A DNA stretch of 64,000 nucleotides from Leucaena leucocephala (GCA_037074615.1 CM073558.1:20753001-20817000), one strand, 5' to 3'. Positions 46,787 through 57,923 are shown, counted from the first letter of the stretch. A program made the numbers and translations. The notes: generated by a model from the sequence alone, not told the origin.

Positions 46787-48595
46787 CCATGTGTGCCTTC
46801 TTTTGGCGCAGATCAGTTTGATGAAAATGATGGGGAAGAGAAGAAAAAGAAGAGTTCTTTCTTCAATTGGTTTTACTTGTCAATCAACATTGGTGCACTT
46901 GTTGCTTCCTCTTTGCTGGTTTGGATTCAAATGAACGTTGGCTGGGGATGGAGTTTTGGAGTCCCAGCAGTTGCAATGGTCATTTCAATTCTATCTTTCT
47001 TTGGTGGCAGTCGGCTGTACAGACTTCAGTTACCAGGAGGGAGTCCCCTTACAACGATTTGTCAAGTTATCGTTGCAGCTTGTAGAAAATTTAGAGTGCA
47101 AGTGCCAGCTGATAAGTCTCTTCTTTATGAACTGAAGATCCAGAGTCAAAGGAAGCCGTAAGCTTGAATACACAGACAACGTCAAGTAAGTTACTCTGCT
47201 TTATCTTTATAAGTGACAGTGCTATCATTGAAATCTCTTAATTCCATTCTTACTTAACGGTGCGATGCATGCTTAAGCATGAAGAGAAAAGCAGTATACT
47301 ATAGACATATTACAGTATTAACTGGATGAGACAATTATAAGAACATGCAGACGTGACTAACAATTTGATCTTGACCAAGGCCATTTAGATTTAGATGTAG
47401 TACCAATAAAATAGTGAATTCACAATTTAGTCTCCAAAGGGCCAAAAAAGCCAACTAGTTGCATGTCCTGTCAAAGATCTATGGGTTACTTGACAAATAT
47501 GCAATGAATTCTCGTTATTTCTAGATACTAAATACAGTACTAATTAACATTCAAAGACTAAAAGTTAAAGCTAATAACCCCATGGTCTAGTTACATGAAA
47601 ACTCTTTTATAAGTGAAAGGTCAAAGATTTGATCTTATTTATAACTTCAGGCTATTTGTGTTTATCCCTTTGAAAAGAAAAAAGACTAGAATTAAATGAG
47701 CCTAACAATTAAAGGACCGACTTTGTTCTTGATATATCATTAGTATGTGTTTCTAATACGAAATGTTGATTCTAGGTGTTTGGATAAGGCAGCAGTAGAG
47801 ACTGAATCTGATATCAGAATGGGAGGATCACCAAATCCATGGAGGCTCTGCACAGTTACACAAGTACAGGAGTTGAAGGCCATAATTCGATTGTCGCCAG
47901 TATGGGCATTACTGATCATCTTTGCAACTGTATACAGTCAAATGAACACCATGTTTTTTTACAGGGAAACACAATGGATCAACACATTGGCCATCACTTC
48001 AAAATCCCATCAGCCTCCTTATCCCTTTTTGACACTCCCAGTGTCATCTTCTGGGCTCCAGTATACGACCTCGTCATTTGTCCCCTATGCAAGGAAGTTC
48101 ACTGGCCTTGAGTGAGGTTTCACACAGCTTCAAAGAATGGGCATAGGGCTTGTCATTTCATTTTACCATGATTGTTACTGGGATTTTAGAGGTTGTTCGT
48201 CTCAACATGGTTCGAAGGAACAACTTCTACGACCTCGAGTACATCCCCATGTCGATCTTCTGGCAAGTGCCACAGTATTTTCTGGTTGGATGTGCTGAGT
48301 GTTTGTTAACATTGGTCAGTTGGTGTTTTTCTACAGTGAAGCTCCTGATGCTATGAGAAGCTTGTGCTCAGCTCTGTCGCTCACAACTAATGCATTAGTG
48401 AATTATTTGAGCACTTTGCTTGTTACTATTGTGACCAAAGTGACCACAAAGCATGGCAAACTTGGTTGGATTCCAGATAATCTGAACAGGAGTCATCTTG
48501 ATTGTTTCTACTGGCTCTTGGCTATTCTCAGCCTCACTGATTTCCTTGTCTTTGTCTGGGTCGCTAAGAGGTATAAATACGAGAAGACCACTTGA
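46787..48595 (+). pseudogene. NPF8/PTR2-type peptide transporter pseudogene, 5'-truncated and frameshifted
   Basis: Homologous to the C-terminal two thirds of proton-coupled di/tripeptide transporters (NRT1/PTR family, NPF8). Segment 46787-47185 gives PCVPSFGADQFDENDG, SFFNWFYLSINIGALVASS and PGGSPLTTICQVIVAACRK. After a GT-AG intron (47186-47775), 47776-48595 gives CLDKAAVETES, NPWRLCTVTQVQELK, FKIPSASLSLFDTPSV, YIPMSIFWQVPQYFLVGCAE, DAMRSLCSALSLTTNAL and WIPDNLNRSHLD. I count about six frameshifts: near ELK in exon A, before GSRKL-like codons, after QMNTMFF, in VICP/YARKF, in VIS/FTMIV, and after GCAE. There is also an in-frame TGA after KFTGLE. Transmembrane helices 1 to about 5 and the ExxER motif are absent; a MITE sits where they should join. 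It cannot make a transporter. Confidence 0.92.
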
Positions 48596-50690
48596 TCTGC
48601 TTGAACGTAAGTCCTTCTGCTGATTATTTATTCCTTGCATTACTAGGAAATTTCTTCATGGCTTATTAGACATCAGTGACTTTGTTTGGTCAAGAATTAT
48701 TGTTAGTTGCATTATGGTCATACATTTCGATCTGTGTATATTTTATTTGAGTAGTTTGAATTATTATTATTATTATTATTAAAGATTGCTTCACTTAGTT
48801 TAAATCAACCTGTGGGTGAAGAGTGAACATTTATTTCTGTGACGGTGAGATTCCTATCCAAGTCACAAATAAGATCATTGGCAGCTGCTATATAGATGTC
48901 ATTTGTATTTTATTAACAAAATATTAAATAAATTATTAATTAAAAAATCTCATTCAATAATTTTATTAAATATTTCTTTTCATTCTTCTCTTACCTCTGT
49001 TTACAGGACTTATACCATTTAATGTACCTTTCTCACAACATCTCAAAAGCTTTTTTTTTATATATATTTAAATTATTTTAAAAGATTTTATGACATTTTC
49101 TCTTTTAATAGGTGACACCCATACTTTGTCTTGTTGTCTTGTATTATCATTTTGAATATTATCTTTTTAAAAATAATAATTCAAAAAATAAAAGAAAAAT
49201 TAGGTTTGAGTTCCTAGTTGCCTGAGGGCTTTTTTCGTCCCTAGGAAAATTTCCTCGAATTATTATTAATTTCCCCAATCTGTCCTATTTGTCTCTTGGA
49301 TCGGGCACCGTTTTTTTTTTTTTAAATAAGTAGGACCGAAATAAGTACGACCAAATTGTGGAGAACTCCAGATTGTTGCCCACTGGGCCCAATCCCGTGT
49401 AATCAGACTATAATAAACTCTATTTTTGGTCTGCGATAACTCGTACATTCTAAAGTCGCAATTAAGAATTAATATGAGTAATAAATAATTTAATATTATT
49501 TAAATAAAATTTTAAATTTAGACTTTAGTATATGTAGAAAATTTTTGTTAGGAGACTCACCCACCATAACTAGATACGCGATACAGGTCAAATCCAGATA
49601 TAATCAGGATAAAATTTTAATAAATCGGATAGACAAAAAAAAAATAACAAAACCACAATCACATTTTTTTCCAAATCACATATTACTAAGATTTATACTC
49701 ATTTATATCTTAGAATAATAGATAATTCATCTTATCTAATATTAGTATTATCTAAAAAGAAGGGGAATTTATCATACTCTTAAATCATGAATAAACATAA
49801 TTTTTTTAAAAAAATTTTATATAAAAAATAAATAAGATTGACCTCTACTAGAGGTGGGAAAAGAAAACTAGTATGTCATTTTTTTCTTATATTTTAATAT
49901 TTTAAAAAAGTTATTTTTAAATTTTTAAAGTATTAATAAATTTTTTAATATTATATTAATATAATTAAAAAATTATTAATATTATATTTTTAATTTTTTT
50001 TATAAAAAATATCAAATTTTATACCTATAAATCTAAATAAATATTAATATAATATTAATCAATTATAATATATCAACACATATCAATAAATAAATAATTA
50101 TCTATTTATAATAAGAATATTTAAAATAATATTTAAATAAAATAAATAATAATATTAAACAATTAAATCTATTTTACTAACTCTAATATATATTCTACTT
50201 CATGAATAATAAGATCCTTCGAATTCTCACCTGATTTTTTTATTCATTTATTTATTTAAAAAAACAAAAAAAATTATAAAACTAGCTAAAATTTATTTAA
50301 AGATTATCGAGTACAATTTATTTTTAGATAATTTTTCTTTATCAATATACCACCTATGCAATTTACACATGACTGACAAAGGATATATTCGATAGGCTCA
50401 AATACCTGGTCATTGAATAAATCTCAAGTAGCTCTGTCCAATGAAAATTCCAATTGGAGATTTTTGGGCAATTTCCCAATTATTATTATTTGCTACTATA
50501 ATGAAGGAAATTATCTAGTTTGAATATCCATCTCCATCCTTGTCTCCAAACTCCAATAGATAATGTGGGAAGAACGAGAGGTTCAAAATACCTTGACCCG
50601 CACGCCAAAATTCGTTCCTGAAAACCCACTTCTCCCCCATCCTCCTCGTTTTCTTTCTATTTTCCCACCTCCCAAACACCTCTTTCTCTC
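48596..50690. other. Intergenic region
   Basis: AT-rich with a TTA run near 48763-48780 and repeat sequence at 49530-49805. No supportable gene. The last 150 bases are the presumed promoter and leader of the plastid membrane protein gene. Confidence 0.6.
49530..49805 (-). repeat. Dispersed repeat shared with 13.64-13.79 kb and family R
   Basis: GAGACTCACCCACCATAACT, CAGGTCAAATCCAGATATAA and AATAAATCGGATAGAC match the reverse complement of 13630-13710 (AGACTCACCCACTATAGTCA, CGGGTCGAATATAGATATAA, GATAAATCGGGTGAG). The right part (TCATCTTATCTAATATTAGT at 49727-49746) is the reverse complement of the family R core. This suggests that both are parts of one larger, decayed element. Confidence 0.45.
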
Positions 50691-50696
50691 TTTGGC

Positions 50697-50708
50697 ATGA
50701 AACGATGA
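50697..50708 (+). promoter_or_regulatory. Three-codon upstream ORF overlapping the main start
   Basis: ATG AAA CGA TGA begins 8 bases before the main ATG and its stop overlaps it (ATGA). If the leader includes it, ribosomes must leak past or reinitiate, which would lower or tune translation. Confidence 0.5.
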
Positions 50709-53353
50709 TTGTCGTCAGAGCGATTAACCATTCCTTCAGTCCTATTAAGGACAATACTCTCTACTTCGCCAGATTTGTCAGCACCAGAAGTTCCATTTCG
50801 TGCCTCTGCAAGTCCAAAGATTCAGATCCCCAATCTCCTCCTCCCAGCTCAGAAGGAGATGCTCGCAGCCAAGAACTTCTTGCTAGAATCGCCCAGCTTC
50901 AAGCTCAGAAGGTTCGCCTCACTGATTATCTGGACGAGAGATCTGCGTATTTAACCCAATTTGGCGAGGAAGCCATCGCTGACCTTGACAAAGTCGGAGA
51001 AGACGCTCTCAAGGGCTTAGATGAAGCTAGCGAAAGGGTATGTCTGAATTTAGCACTAAATCCTGTTCCAGACGATAATAAGCACTCGTTAGTTCTTTTT
51101 TGTTGGCATTTTTTTTTAATTGATTCTAATATTATTAGTTTGTCCGTTTTTTATAGATGTTATTCCTCCCCCAAATATAAAAGCTAAATATAATTGTAGC
51201 TCATATTTTTACAGAGTGGGATGAGTTGGAAATGAGTCATAAATTATCCCTTAATTGGATAAATTAGTCCAACAACATTTTATCTATAACAACAACAATA
51301 AACCTTATCCCATTAAATATGATCGGCTATATAAATCATCCGATGCTATTATGTTCTATCAAAAAATAAATCTTTAGATAAATTATTGATCAGAAGATCC
51401 CGCTCAATCACCTTGTTGAGCGTTATCTTTAGTTTTCCCTACTCATTTTAACCTGAGTTCATATTATTTGATCTATCCTCCTCACTAGCGCATTCCTTTA
51501 CTTTCTTTACGCGTGTCCAAACTACCTAAGACGGTTTTCTACCAATTTCTCTTCAATAGGTGCCACTCCAACTATTCCCCATATTTGTTTATTATGAATC
51601 TTATCTTTTCTTGTATACCCACACATTTATCTCAACATCCTCATCTCAGCTACCCTAACTTTATACTCTTGCTGTCATTTTAAAATTCAACATTCACTTC
51701 CATAAAGTATTACTGGTCATATCTGGTACTTTTCTATCACATATGCCCCTAGTAGTATTTCTCCATTTAAATCACCTAACTTAAATTCTATGATTAACAT
51801 CATCCAAAATTTCACTATCTTTATGTATAATTGATTATAAATATTTGAACTTATCTATTTGTGGAATAGCTTGATCTCCCAATCTAACCTCCAAATTACT
51901 TCTAACTTGCCTCTTGTCAGAATTACAGTACATATATTCAGTGTTACTTCTATTCAACTAAAAACCCTTCGGCTCTAAAATGCTTATTCATAACTCAAGT
52001 TTAAAATTAATCTTTTCTTTTGAGTCCATCACAAGAACTATATCATCTATAAAAAGTACTTAAGAATTTCTTTTTGAATAGGTTTAGTTAGAACATCAAC
52101 TGCTAGATTAAATAAATAAGGATTAAAAAAATTCCTAATATAGAGTAATCCTTAAATAAGTTTAGTTAGAATATCCACTCCTATAAATTAAAACTAAAAT
52201 TGTAAGGAAGAAATACAATGGAACATGGTTTGCTAAGGTTTTGTTTGATTCACCATAGGGGAGGGTAGGTTAGGTTAAGTTAAGGGAGGGTAAGGAAAGG
52301 TAGGGGAGGTTAATGAATGATATTTTTTGTTTGGTTCAGAAGGGGAGGGGAGGGGAGGGGAGAGGGGTTAATTAAAAGTTGACAAAAATACCCTTATCTC
52401 TTTATTTAAATTTATTTATTCTTCATTTACAATATTCATATCAAAATTAATATTTTTTAATTTATAAATCTTAAAATTTTTTATCTCATTTATATATATA
52501 ATAAAAATAAAAAAAAATATGTTAAAATTTTAACATTATTTTTTATTAATTTTATAATTATTATATATTTTAATATAATATATAAATAATTTATTATACT
52601 TATTAAATTTTATTATAATTTATTATGCAATTAAAGAAAAAAATTAGATGTGAAAAAATTAAAAAAAAAGGTTTGAGGGTATAATTGGAATATTAAAAAA
52701 AGTTTAGGGGCATTTTAGTTAAAAAGGGGGTAAAATTTTCTCTTCCCTCCAAAAACCCCCACTTTTGGAGGGGAGGTGAGGGAGGGGAGGGGATCACAAA
52801 AAAACAAAAAAAATTTCCTCCCCTTCCCTCCAAAAACCCCCCAACCAAACAAGTAAAATATTTCTTTCTTAATTATTATCAGATAACAGCCAACATAGAG
52901 AGCCAAATGCTAGAGTTTGAGGAATTTGCAGAACTCAACAGGCAAGAGATTGAGGACAACGAAAACAAGCTAGTTGATTTTGAAGTTCAAATGGAAGATG
53001 ACAGAAACGAAGGGCTGTTTTTTAAGAATCTGAGGCAGCAGAAAGCACCTGTTGATAAAGAAAAAGCAAAAGAGGAAGCAGAAAAGATCAAAGAAGTTAC
53101 CAAAGAAAAAGCTGGTAGCAGAACCAGGAAGAACATTTACTTGTTCTTCATCGGCCTCCTTACTTTTGGTATTGTGGATTCTCTTTCATCTTCATCACCT
53201 ACTGATTGGAGAAAAGTTGCAGCTCTTGCAGCCATTCTTGTGGCCTTAGTTTCTCAGTTCGTCTATGAACAGAAAATGTCATCAGAACTCAACACAACAT
53301 CACAAGAGAAGACCAACCAAGATGATGATGAGAATGAAGAAGAAAGTAAATGA
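50705..53353 (+). CDS. Plastid coiled-coil membrane protein (At1g42960-like), 2 exons
   Basis: A 267-residue protein from exon 1 (50705-51037) and exon 2 (52883-53353), joined in phase 0 across an 1845-bp GT-AG intron. Residues 1-~45 are Ser/Arg-rich with few acids, like a chloroplast transit peptide. Residues ~52-185 are rich in Glu, Lys, Gln and Leu and should form long coiled coils (ARIAQLQAQKVRLTDYLDER; EKAKEEAEKIKEV). Two hydrophobic helices follow (about 196-212 and 222-240), then an acidic tail (DDDENEEESK). It resembles a small plant-specific chloroplast inner-envelope protein group (At1g42960-like), but I name this from general resemblance; the function is unknown to me. The intron is swollen by a LINE and a G-rich MITE. 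A three-codon uORF overlaps the start. Confidence 0.82.
51284..52140 (-). mobile_element. RTE-clade LINE remnant in the intron
   Basis: On the minus strand this gives decayed reverse-transcriptase sequence: NPYLFNLAVDVLT-like, the palm motif as DDIVLVMDSKE, then IDKFKYL and the C-terminal half, ending with the TTG-type tail (complement of ACAACAACAATAA at 51288-51300). Many stops and frameshifts. It reaches further 5' than the copies at 10.4 and 19.5 kb. Target duplication not resolved. Confidence 0.75.
52234..52855 (-). mobile_element. G-rich MITE, family G copy 2, inverted, in the intron
   Basis: Ends TAAGGTTTTGTTTGATTC and CCCCAACCAAACAA are inverted. The internal blocks (TTGACAAAAATACCCTTATC, then the AT core with TTTATTATACTTATTAAATT) are the reverse complement of the 55.7-kb copy. 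Contains (GGGGA) repeats at 52342-52367. Confidence 0.7.
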
Positions 53354-53731
53354 AGCGTATGTTTGCTGTGATTCATTGTAAATAGGAAGAAGAAAGAAAG
53401 AGCTCACATCCTTTTACTTATTGTGTCTTGTTTCTTCCTTTGTTGTGACAGAGAACTGCTCTTATTGAGCATGCTTCCTTTCAACACATTGGGTTTGCTA
53501 GGTATTAAATTAGATTAAGTTTAACGAGAGAAAACTAAAGAGAAGGCGCCATAAGAATAAGAGGAGAGAAGAAGTGAATAAGTTCGTTTGGTTAAATTTT
53601 TTTGCATGAAAAAGTCACTGTTTTTTTTTTAAAAAAACTATTGTTGGAAAATTTTATATTTTTATTTAAACTTTTAAAAATAATCAGAATCTGAAGCTGA
53701 GGTTTTATTATTTTTCACTTCCAGCAAATCT

Positions 53732-54009
53732 GAAACTACTCGCATCGTCATCATCTTCAGATCTCTCTCCACCTCTCTCTCTCTCTCTCTCTCTCTCGGT
53801 AAGGTGGCTTCGGCAAGATCGTTGCCACCGCCGACATCGGCCTTTCACGTGCCCGTCTCCACTTTTCTGTCATGGCCAATGACGATGAGGTTGGGATTCA
53901 GAATCTCGATCTCCTTCTCAGCCTTGAGAATGGAGTGAACTACACTGTTGTCGAAGTCCTCAACGGCGATTGTAGGCTTGACCAAGCTGTCGTGAGAGAT
54001 AAGCCATGG
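53732..54009 (+). pseudogene. MIND1: Fragment of the plastid division ATPase MinD
   Basis: MinD places the plastid FtsZ ring. Translation gives ETTRIVII, then, after an expanded CT run (53769-53797), GGFGKIVATADIGLSRARL, HFSVMAND, VGIQNLDLLLSLENGVNY and TVVEVLNGDCRLDQAVVRDK, ending at W (54007-54009). These align with MinD from just before the P-loop through the RNLDLLLGLENRVNYTVVEV region. The P-loop is broken: a base is missing within KGG, and GKT is GKI. Homology stops abruptly, with a stop soon after. This is roughly 80 of about 330 residues, so it is non-functional. Confidence 0.85.
53769..53797. repeat. (CT)n run inside the MinD fragment
   Basis: CT dinucleotide repeat with one early interruption, located where the residues before the P-loop glycines should be. 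It may have grown from the short CT-rich word CAGATCTCTCTCCACC that is also found inverted at 54126-54141. Confidence 0.75.
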
Positions 54010-54110
54010 TTAAAACCCGGCTAGCCCACAAATGTTCGAGAGATATTGTGGACTAAGAAAATCATGATGAAGAAAAGATTTGTTCATTTGCTCAGCAATG
54101 AGAAACTTAC

Positions 54111-54217
54111 TGAGAGAGAGGGGTGGAGAGAGATCTGAAGATGGAGTTGGTTTGAAGCAAAAGGACGAGAGAGAGAAGAGGGATCGTTCTGATGGAGATG
54201 AAGAGCTTTGACGCCAT
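54111..54217 (-). other. First-exon-like ORF with signal-anchor character
   Basis: From ATG at 54217 (context CCATGGCG) the minus strand encodes MASKLFISIRTIPLLSLVLL and 15 more mainly hydrophobic residues to a GTAAGT-like donor (54110-54105). This looks like the first exon of a secreted or membrane protein. No second exon is seen before the MinD fragment. It could be part of a captured gene-fragment assembly with that fragment. Confidence 0.3.
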
Positions 54218-54353
54218 GGATGAACTCAAGAGAGAGGGTAAACATGAACACAAGGGAAGAAGAAATTGGAAGCAGATCCTCACGACCATTTGTCCTCATC
54301 CCTCAGAATCTCTAAATCTCTAGCTTTCAAGCTGATATTCCCAGGTGGGAAGT

Positions 54354-54370
54354 CCCCCCCCCCCCCCCCC
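54354..54370. repeat. 17-base poly-C run
   Basis: Uninterrupted C homopolymer read directly; unusual in this AT-rich region and also a likely site of assembly length error. Confidence 0.85.
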
Positions 54371-54379
54371 TCAGTCCAA

Positions 54380-55720
54380 ATAGCTCCTACCTAATGGTCT
54401 ATCGATTTAGCCATCAATTTAGTTTGGTGGCAAAAACAGTAAGTCATACCATCAATTTAAAATGTATTTGATCATTGCAACAATACTATTTTATTTAATC
54501 ATAATATTTAAAAATATATTTTAATTTTTAATTATTTAAATTTATACTTAAAAATAATTTACAGTTCACTCACCCTAATATTAGTATTATTTAAAAAAAT
54601 TTACTATACTTTAATATTATAGTTAAGTTTAACCTTTTCTTAAATTTTTTTATAAAAAAACAAATAACTCTTATATATTACCAACGGGAATTGCATGTTT
54701 TTAACATAAAGGACTCATTTCTCACAACATAACAAAATAATATTTGAATATTTATTAGAACACATACTCATATTTAATATCTAATAATATTTTAAATATA
54801 ATTATTTAAATATAATGATATATGTATCTAGAAAAAAAATAGCTATTATATTTAAAATTAAATGAATTAGATTTTATATTTATAATTAAAATAAATTTTT
54901 TAATTAGTTTATATATTTAGAATAAAAAGAGTAATATCAAAATAATGGATAGTGATCATTATCATTAACATGGCCAAATTATTGCTAACACATATTGTCT
55001 ATTGTTGACCATTTTGGACTGTCGTTGACCACTAGTGATCGGTTTCTCAAGTGTATGAGATGTAGTAACAGAATAAAAATTTATCCAACTAATAAAGGTT
55101 TAGCTTATAATAAATTTAAATATATTATTAATATAAGGATCTTAACTTATTGTAGACGATATGTAAATCTTTAGAATTATTTTCTGAACCTAAAGGAATA
55201 CTCTAGAGATCATAATAAGTCTCTGACACCTAACTCAATTCTTATATAGAAAAAAATATCGTAGTAGCAAAAAAAAAACCTTAATATTTTGGGATAAAAC
55301 CTACATAAAGTTGTACTTTTACTAACACAATTAATTAAAATACTCTTTTGATGTTAAATATAAAAATTAAATAGATAGTTTATTTTTATCTTAAATATAA
55401 TATTTTAATTCATTTTATCTCATAAAATTATAATTTTTTTAAAGTATCTTTATATGATTACATAAATTAAAAAAATTTCTATTAATAGTAGTTCAAATTG
55501 ATATAATTAAAGAGAGTATTTTAGATAAATTAACACACAATTATTATATAAATTTAATTAATTTTTTAATATACCTAAATTAATTAAGTATATCTTATAA
55601 TAAGGTATGAAGTTAGTATAGTTGATATAAAGAAAAAAATAAATTACTTGGTTACATTAAGTAAAATATAGAAAAAAATCAGCTAACACAAATTAATTTG
55701 AGAAGAATCACTGATAGTAT
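54380..55720. other. AT-rich intergenic region
   Basis: No gene. 54545-54645 contains a decayed inverted match to the family R core (CACTCACCCTAATATTAGTA). Confidence 0.55.
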
Positions 55721-56330
55721 TAGGGTTTGTTTGGTTGGGGGGTTTTGGAGGGGAGGGAATGGGAGAGGAAAGTGTGTTTGGTTGGGAAAAATGGAGGGGA
55801 GGGGAGGGGACCCCTTCCCTCCAAAAGTAGGAATTTTTGGAGGGGAGAGAAAATTTTTCACTTTTATGATCAAATTACCCTTGATGTTTATTTAATATTC
55901 CAATTGTACCCTTAAGCTTTTTTTTTCTCACACCTATTTTTTTTTAATTGTTAAAATTTAATAAACATAATAAATTATTTATATATTATATTAAAATATA
56001 TAATAATTATATAATTAATAAGAAATAATATTAAAATTTTATCATATTTTTTAATTTTTTTAATTTTATTATATATATAAATGAGATAAAAAAATTTAAG
56101 ATTTATAAATTAAAAAAATAATAATTTTGATATGAATATTATAAATAAAGAGTAAATAAATTTAAATAAAGAGATAAGGGTATATTTGTTAATTTTTAAT
56201 TAACTCCCCTCCCCTCCCCTCCCATCCTGAACCAAACAAAATACATCATTAATTAATATCCTCTACCTTTTTCTATCTTCTTTTAAATTAATTTAATATA
56301 ATTTTCCCCCAGGAACCAAATAAAGCCTTA
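55721..56330 (+). mobile_element. G-rich MITE, family G copy 3
   Basis: Ends TAGGGTTTGTTTGGTTGG and AACCAAATAAAGCCTTA are inverted repeats. The G-rich block (GGAGGGGAGGGGAGGGGA near 55793-55811), AT core and CTCCCCTCCCCTCCCC block are in family order. It is the clearest copy of the three, 610 bp. Confidence 0.75.
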
Positions 56331-57373
56331 GAGTTCAGATTCAACATATAGGATAATCTCATGTCACATCGGGTCAGTTTCTACCTGGGTTGATTGTTTA
56401 TTTGGATGGGTTGAGTGATCGGGTCTAATACAGGTTTCCATATAATGCTAAAAGCATGAGTATAATTTCTATTTTTTGAATTGACTCTTTAATCAATTAT
56501 TATAATAATAATAATTTATAATATGTTCTAATATTTGTCTGATTTATTAGTTCATTTTTAATTCGTGTTTAATTTGTTCTCTCAACACTCAAATAACTTA
56601 TTAAACTATAAAGCTGTAATCTTAAGTGACAACAAATATTTAGAATAATTCTTAACCAAGAATTTGTGTTTATTTCTCTAGATCTAAATTACTCATACCT
56701 CTAATGATGAGAAATTGAAGAAAAAGAGGAGGGAAAAGTTTAATACCTTAGAGTCTAATTTTTGCAAAAATTCAATTTATATCATATTGACTCCATAATA
56801 TTTCTAATAATTTCATTAATTAAGTATTAAATGGCGACCATTATTAACCTTCAGTTTACCTAATTAAAGTATGAAATATCGCAGGAGAATAATAGGAGGA
56901 CAAACAGAATTGGGTTGCTGTTAAAATGCCAACGGGAGATCGAATAATGATACTGGTGATGAAGTTGATTGTATTAGATTTCCCAAAAGAGAATAATTCT
57001 CCTATCCAAGTATATAACCTATTTAATTAGATTAAATAAATTAGTTATTATAGTATATTTTTTCTAAAAGAACCATAATCATCTTCCTTAACTCACTCTC
57101 TCATTTTTTTAATTAATTATTGTTGAGAGAATATTAATAGAAAAATTTTAGGAAAGAGTTAATAAATTTGAAGGATAAATCTTATATTTAGGATTAAGAT
57201 TAATTTTTTAATTAGGTCTTATATTTAAGTAGAGTATAAAGCATTTTAATGTCGGGATATTTCTTGATTCGTAGTTTATCAGAATCATGCATTGTACAAG
57301 TAAAGATCCAATTCAAATTCTAATTGTTTCTTTTATATACTGGAAAGAAAAACAGACAACCAAAAACACAAAG

Positions 57374-57712
57374 CTAATCTCCTGAGTCTGTATGCATGAT
57401 GAGCTTCGCTTCCTCAGTTCCTAGGATTTGCTGGCCGTAACTGTTCGCCAGAGCACTCTTTCCTAATATGTCAGCCATGCTGTCATCTTCCCGTGGAATA
57501 TATTGGAGATCCACTCGCCAACTGTGTTTCAGCATATCAGAAACTTCCATAATCAGCGTCAAGTCCTCATGCAACTCTGTAGGGTCATTTTGCAGCAGCT
57601 TCAAAACTTCTTGCGAATCGCTTCTCTGGAGAATATTCCTGGAGCCTCCATCCCACGCTCTTTTGAGGCCCATCAAGCTGCCCCAAAACTCAGCAGTAAG
57701 GGAATCAAGCAT
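57374..57712 (-). pseudogene. RNase H-like (RVT_3) fragment of a LINE
   Basis: Encodes LTAEFWGSLMGLKRAWDGG, then RSDSQEVLKLL, a LTLIMEVSDMLKHSWRVDLQ segment and IPREDDSMADILGKSAL. This matches the C-terminal half of the plant non-LTR-retrotransposon RNase H domain: the AE.W.LL.GL helix, the D-SQ position and the R..N..AD.LA motif, here REDDSMADILG. The first beta strand with its catalytic Asp and the reverse transcriptase are missing. There is no proper start codon. Confidence 0.75.
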
Positions 57713-57899
57713 GCAAGAATAGAGATCATATATGGGACGACATTAATCCAATGGTGGAATCAAGAGCAAATATTGCACTTATATTATAACATGTTCATGG
57801 GAGGTTTATAGCTTCAACAAATTAATTACTTCTTGTCCACTTACCAAAAATGAGGCCTAATAAAAGGTAAGCTATCACATGCCTTTGGGATAGCAACCT

Positions 57900-57923
57900 C
57901 TCTCTCTCTCTCTCTCTCTCTCT
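57900..57923. repeat. (CT)n microsatellite
   Basis: CT dinucleotide run read directly. Confidence 0.85.
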
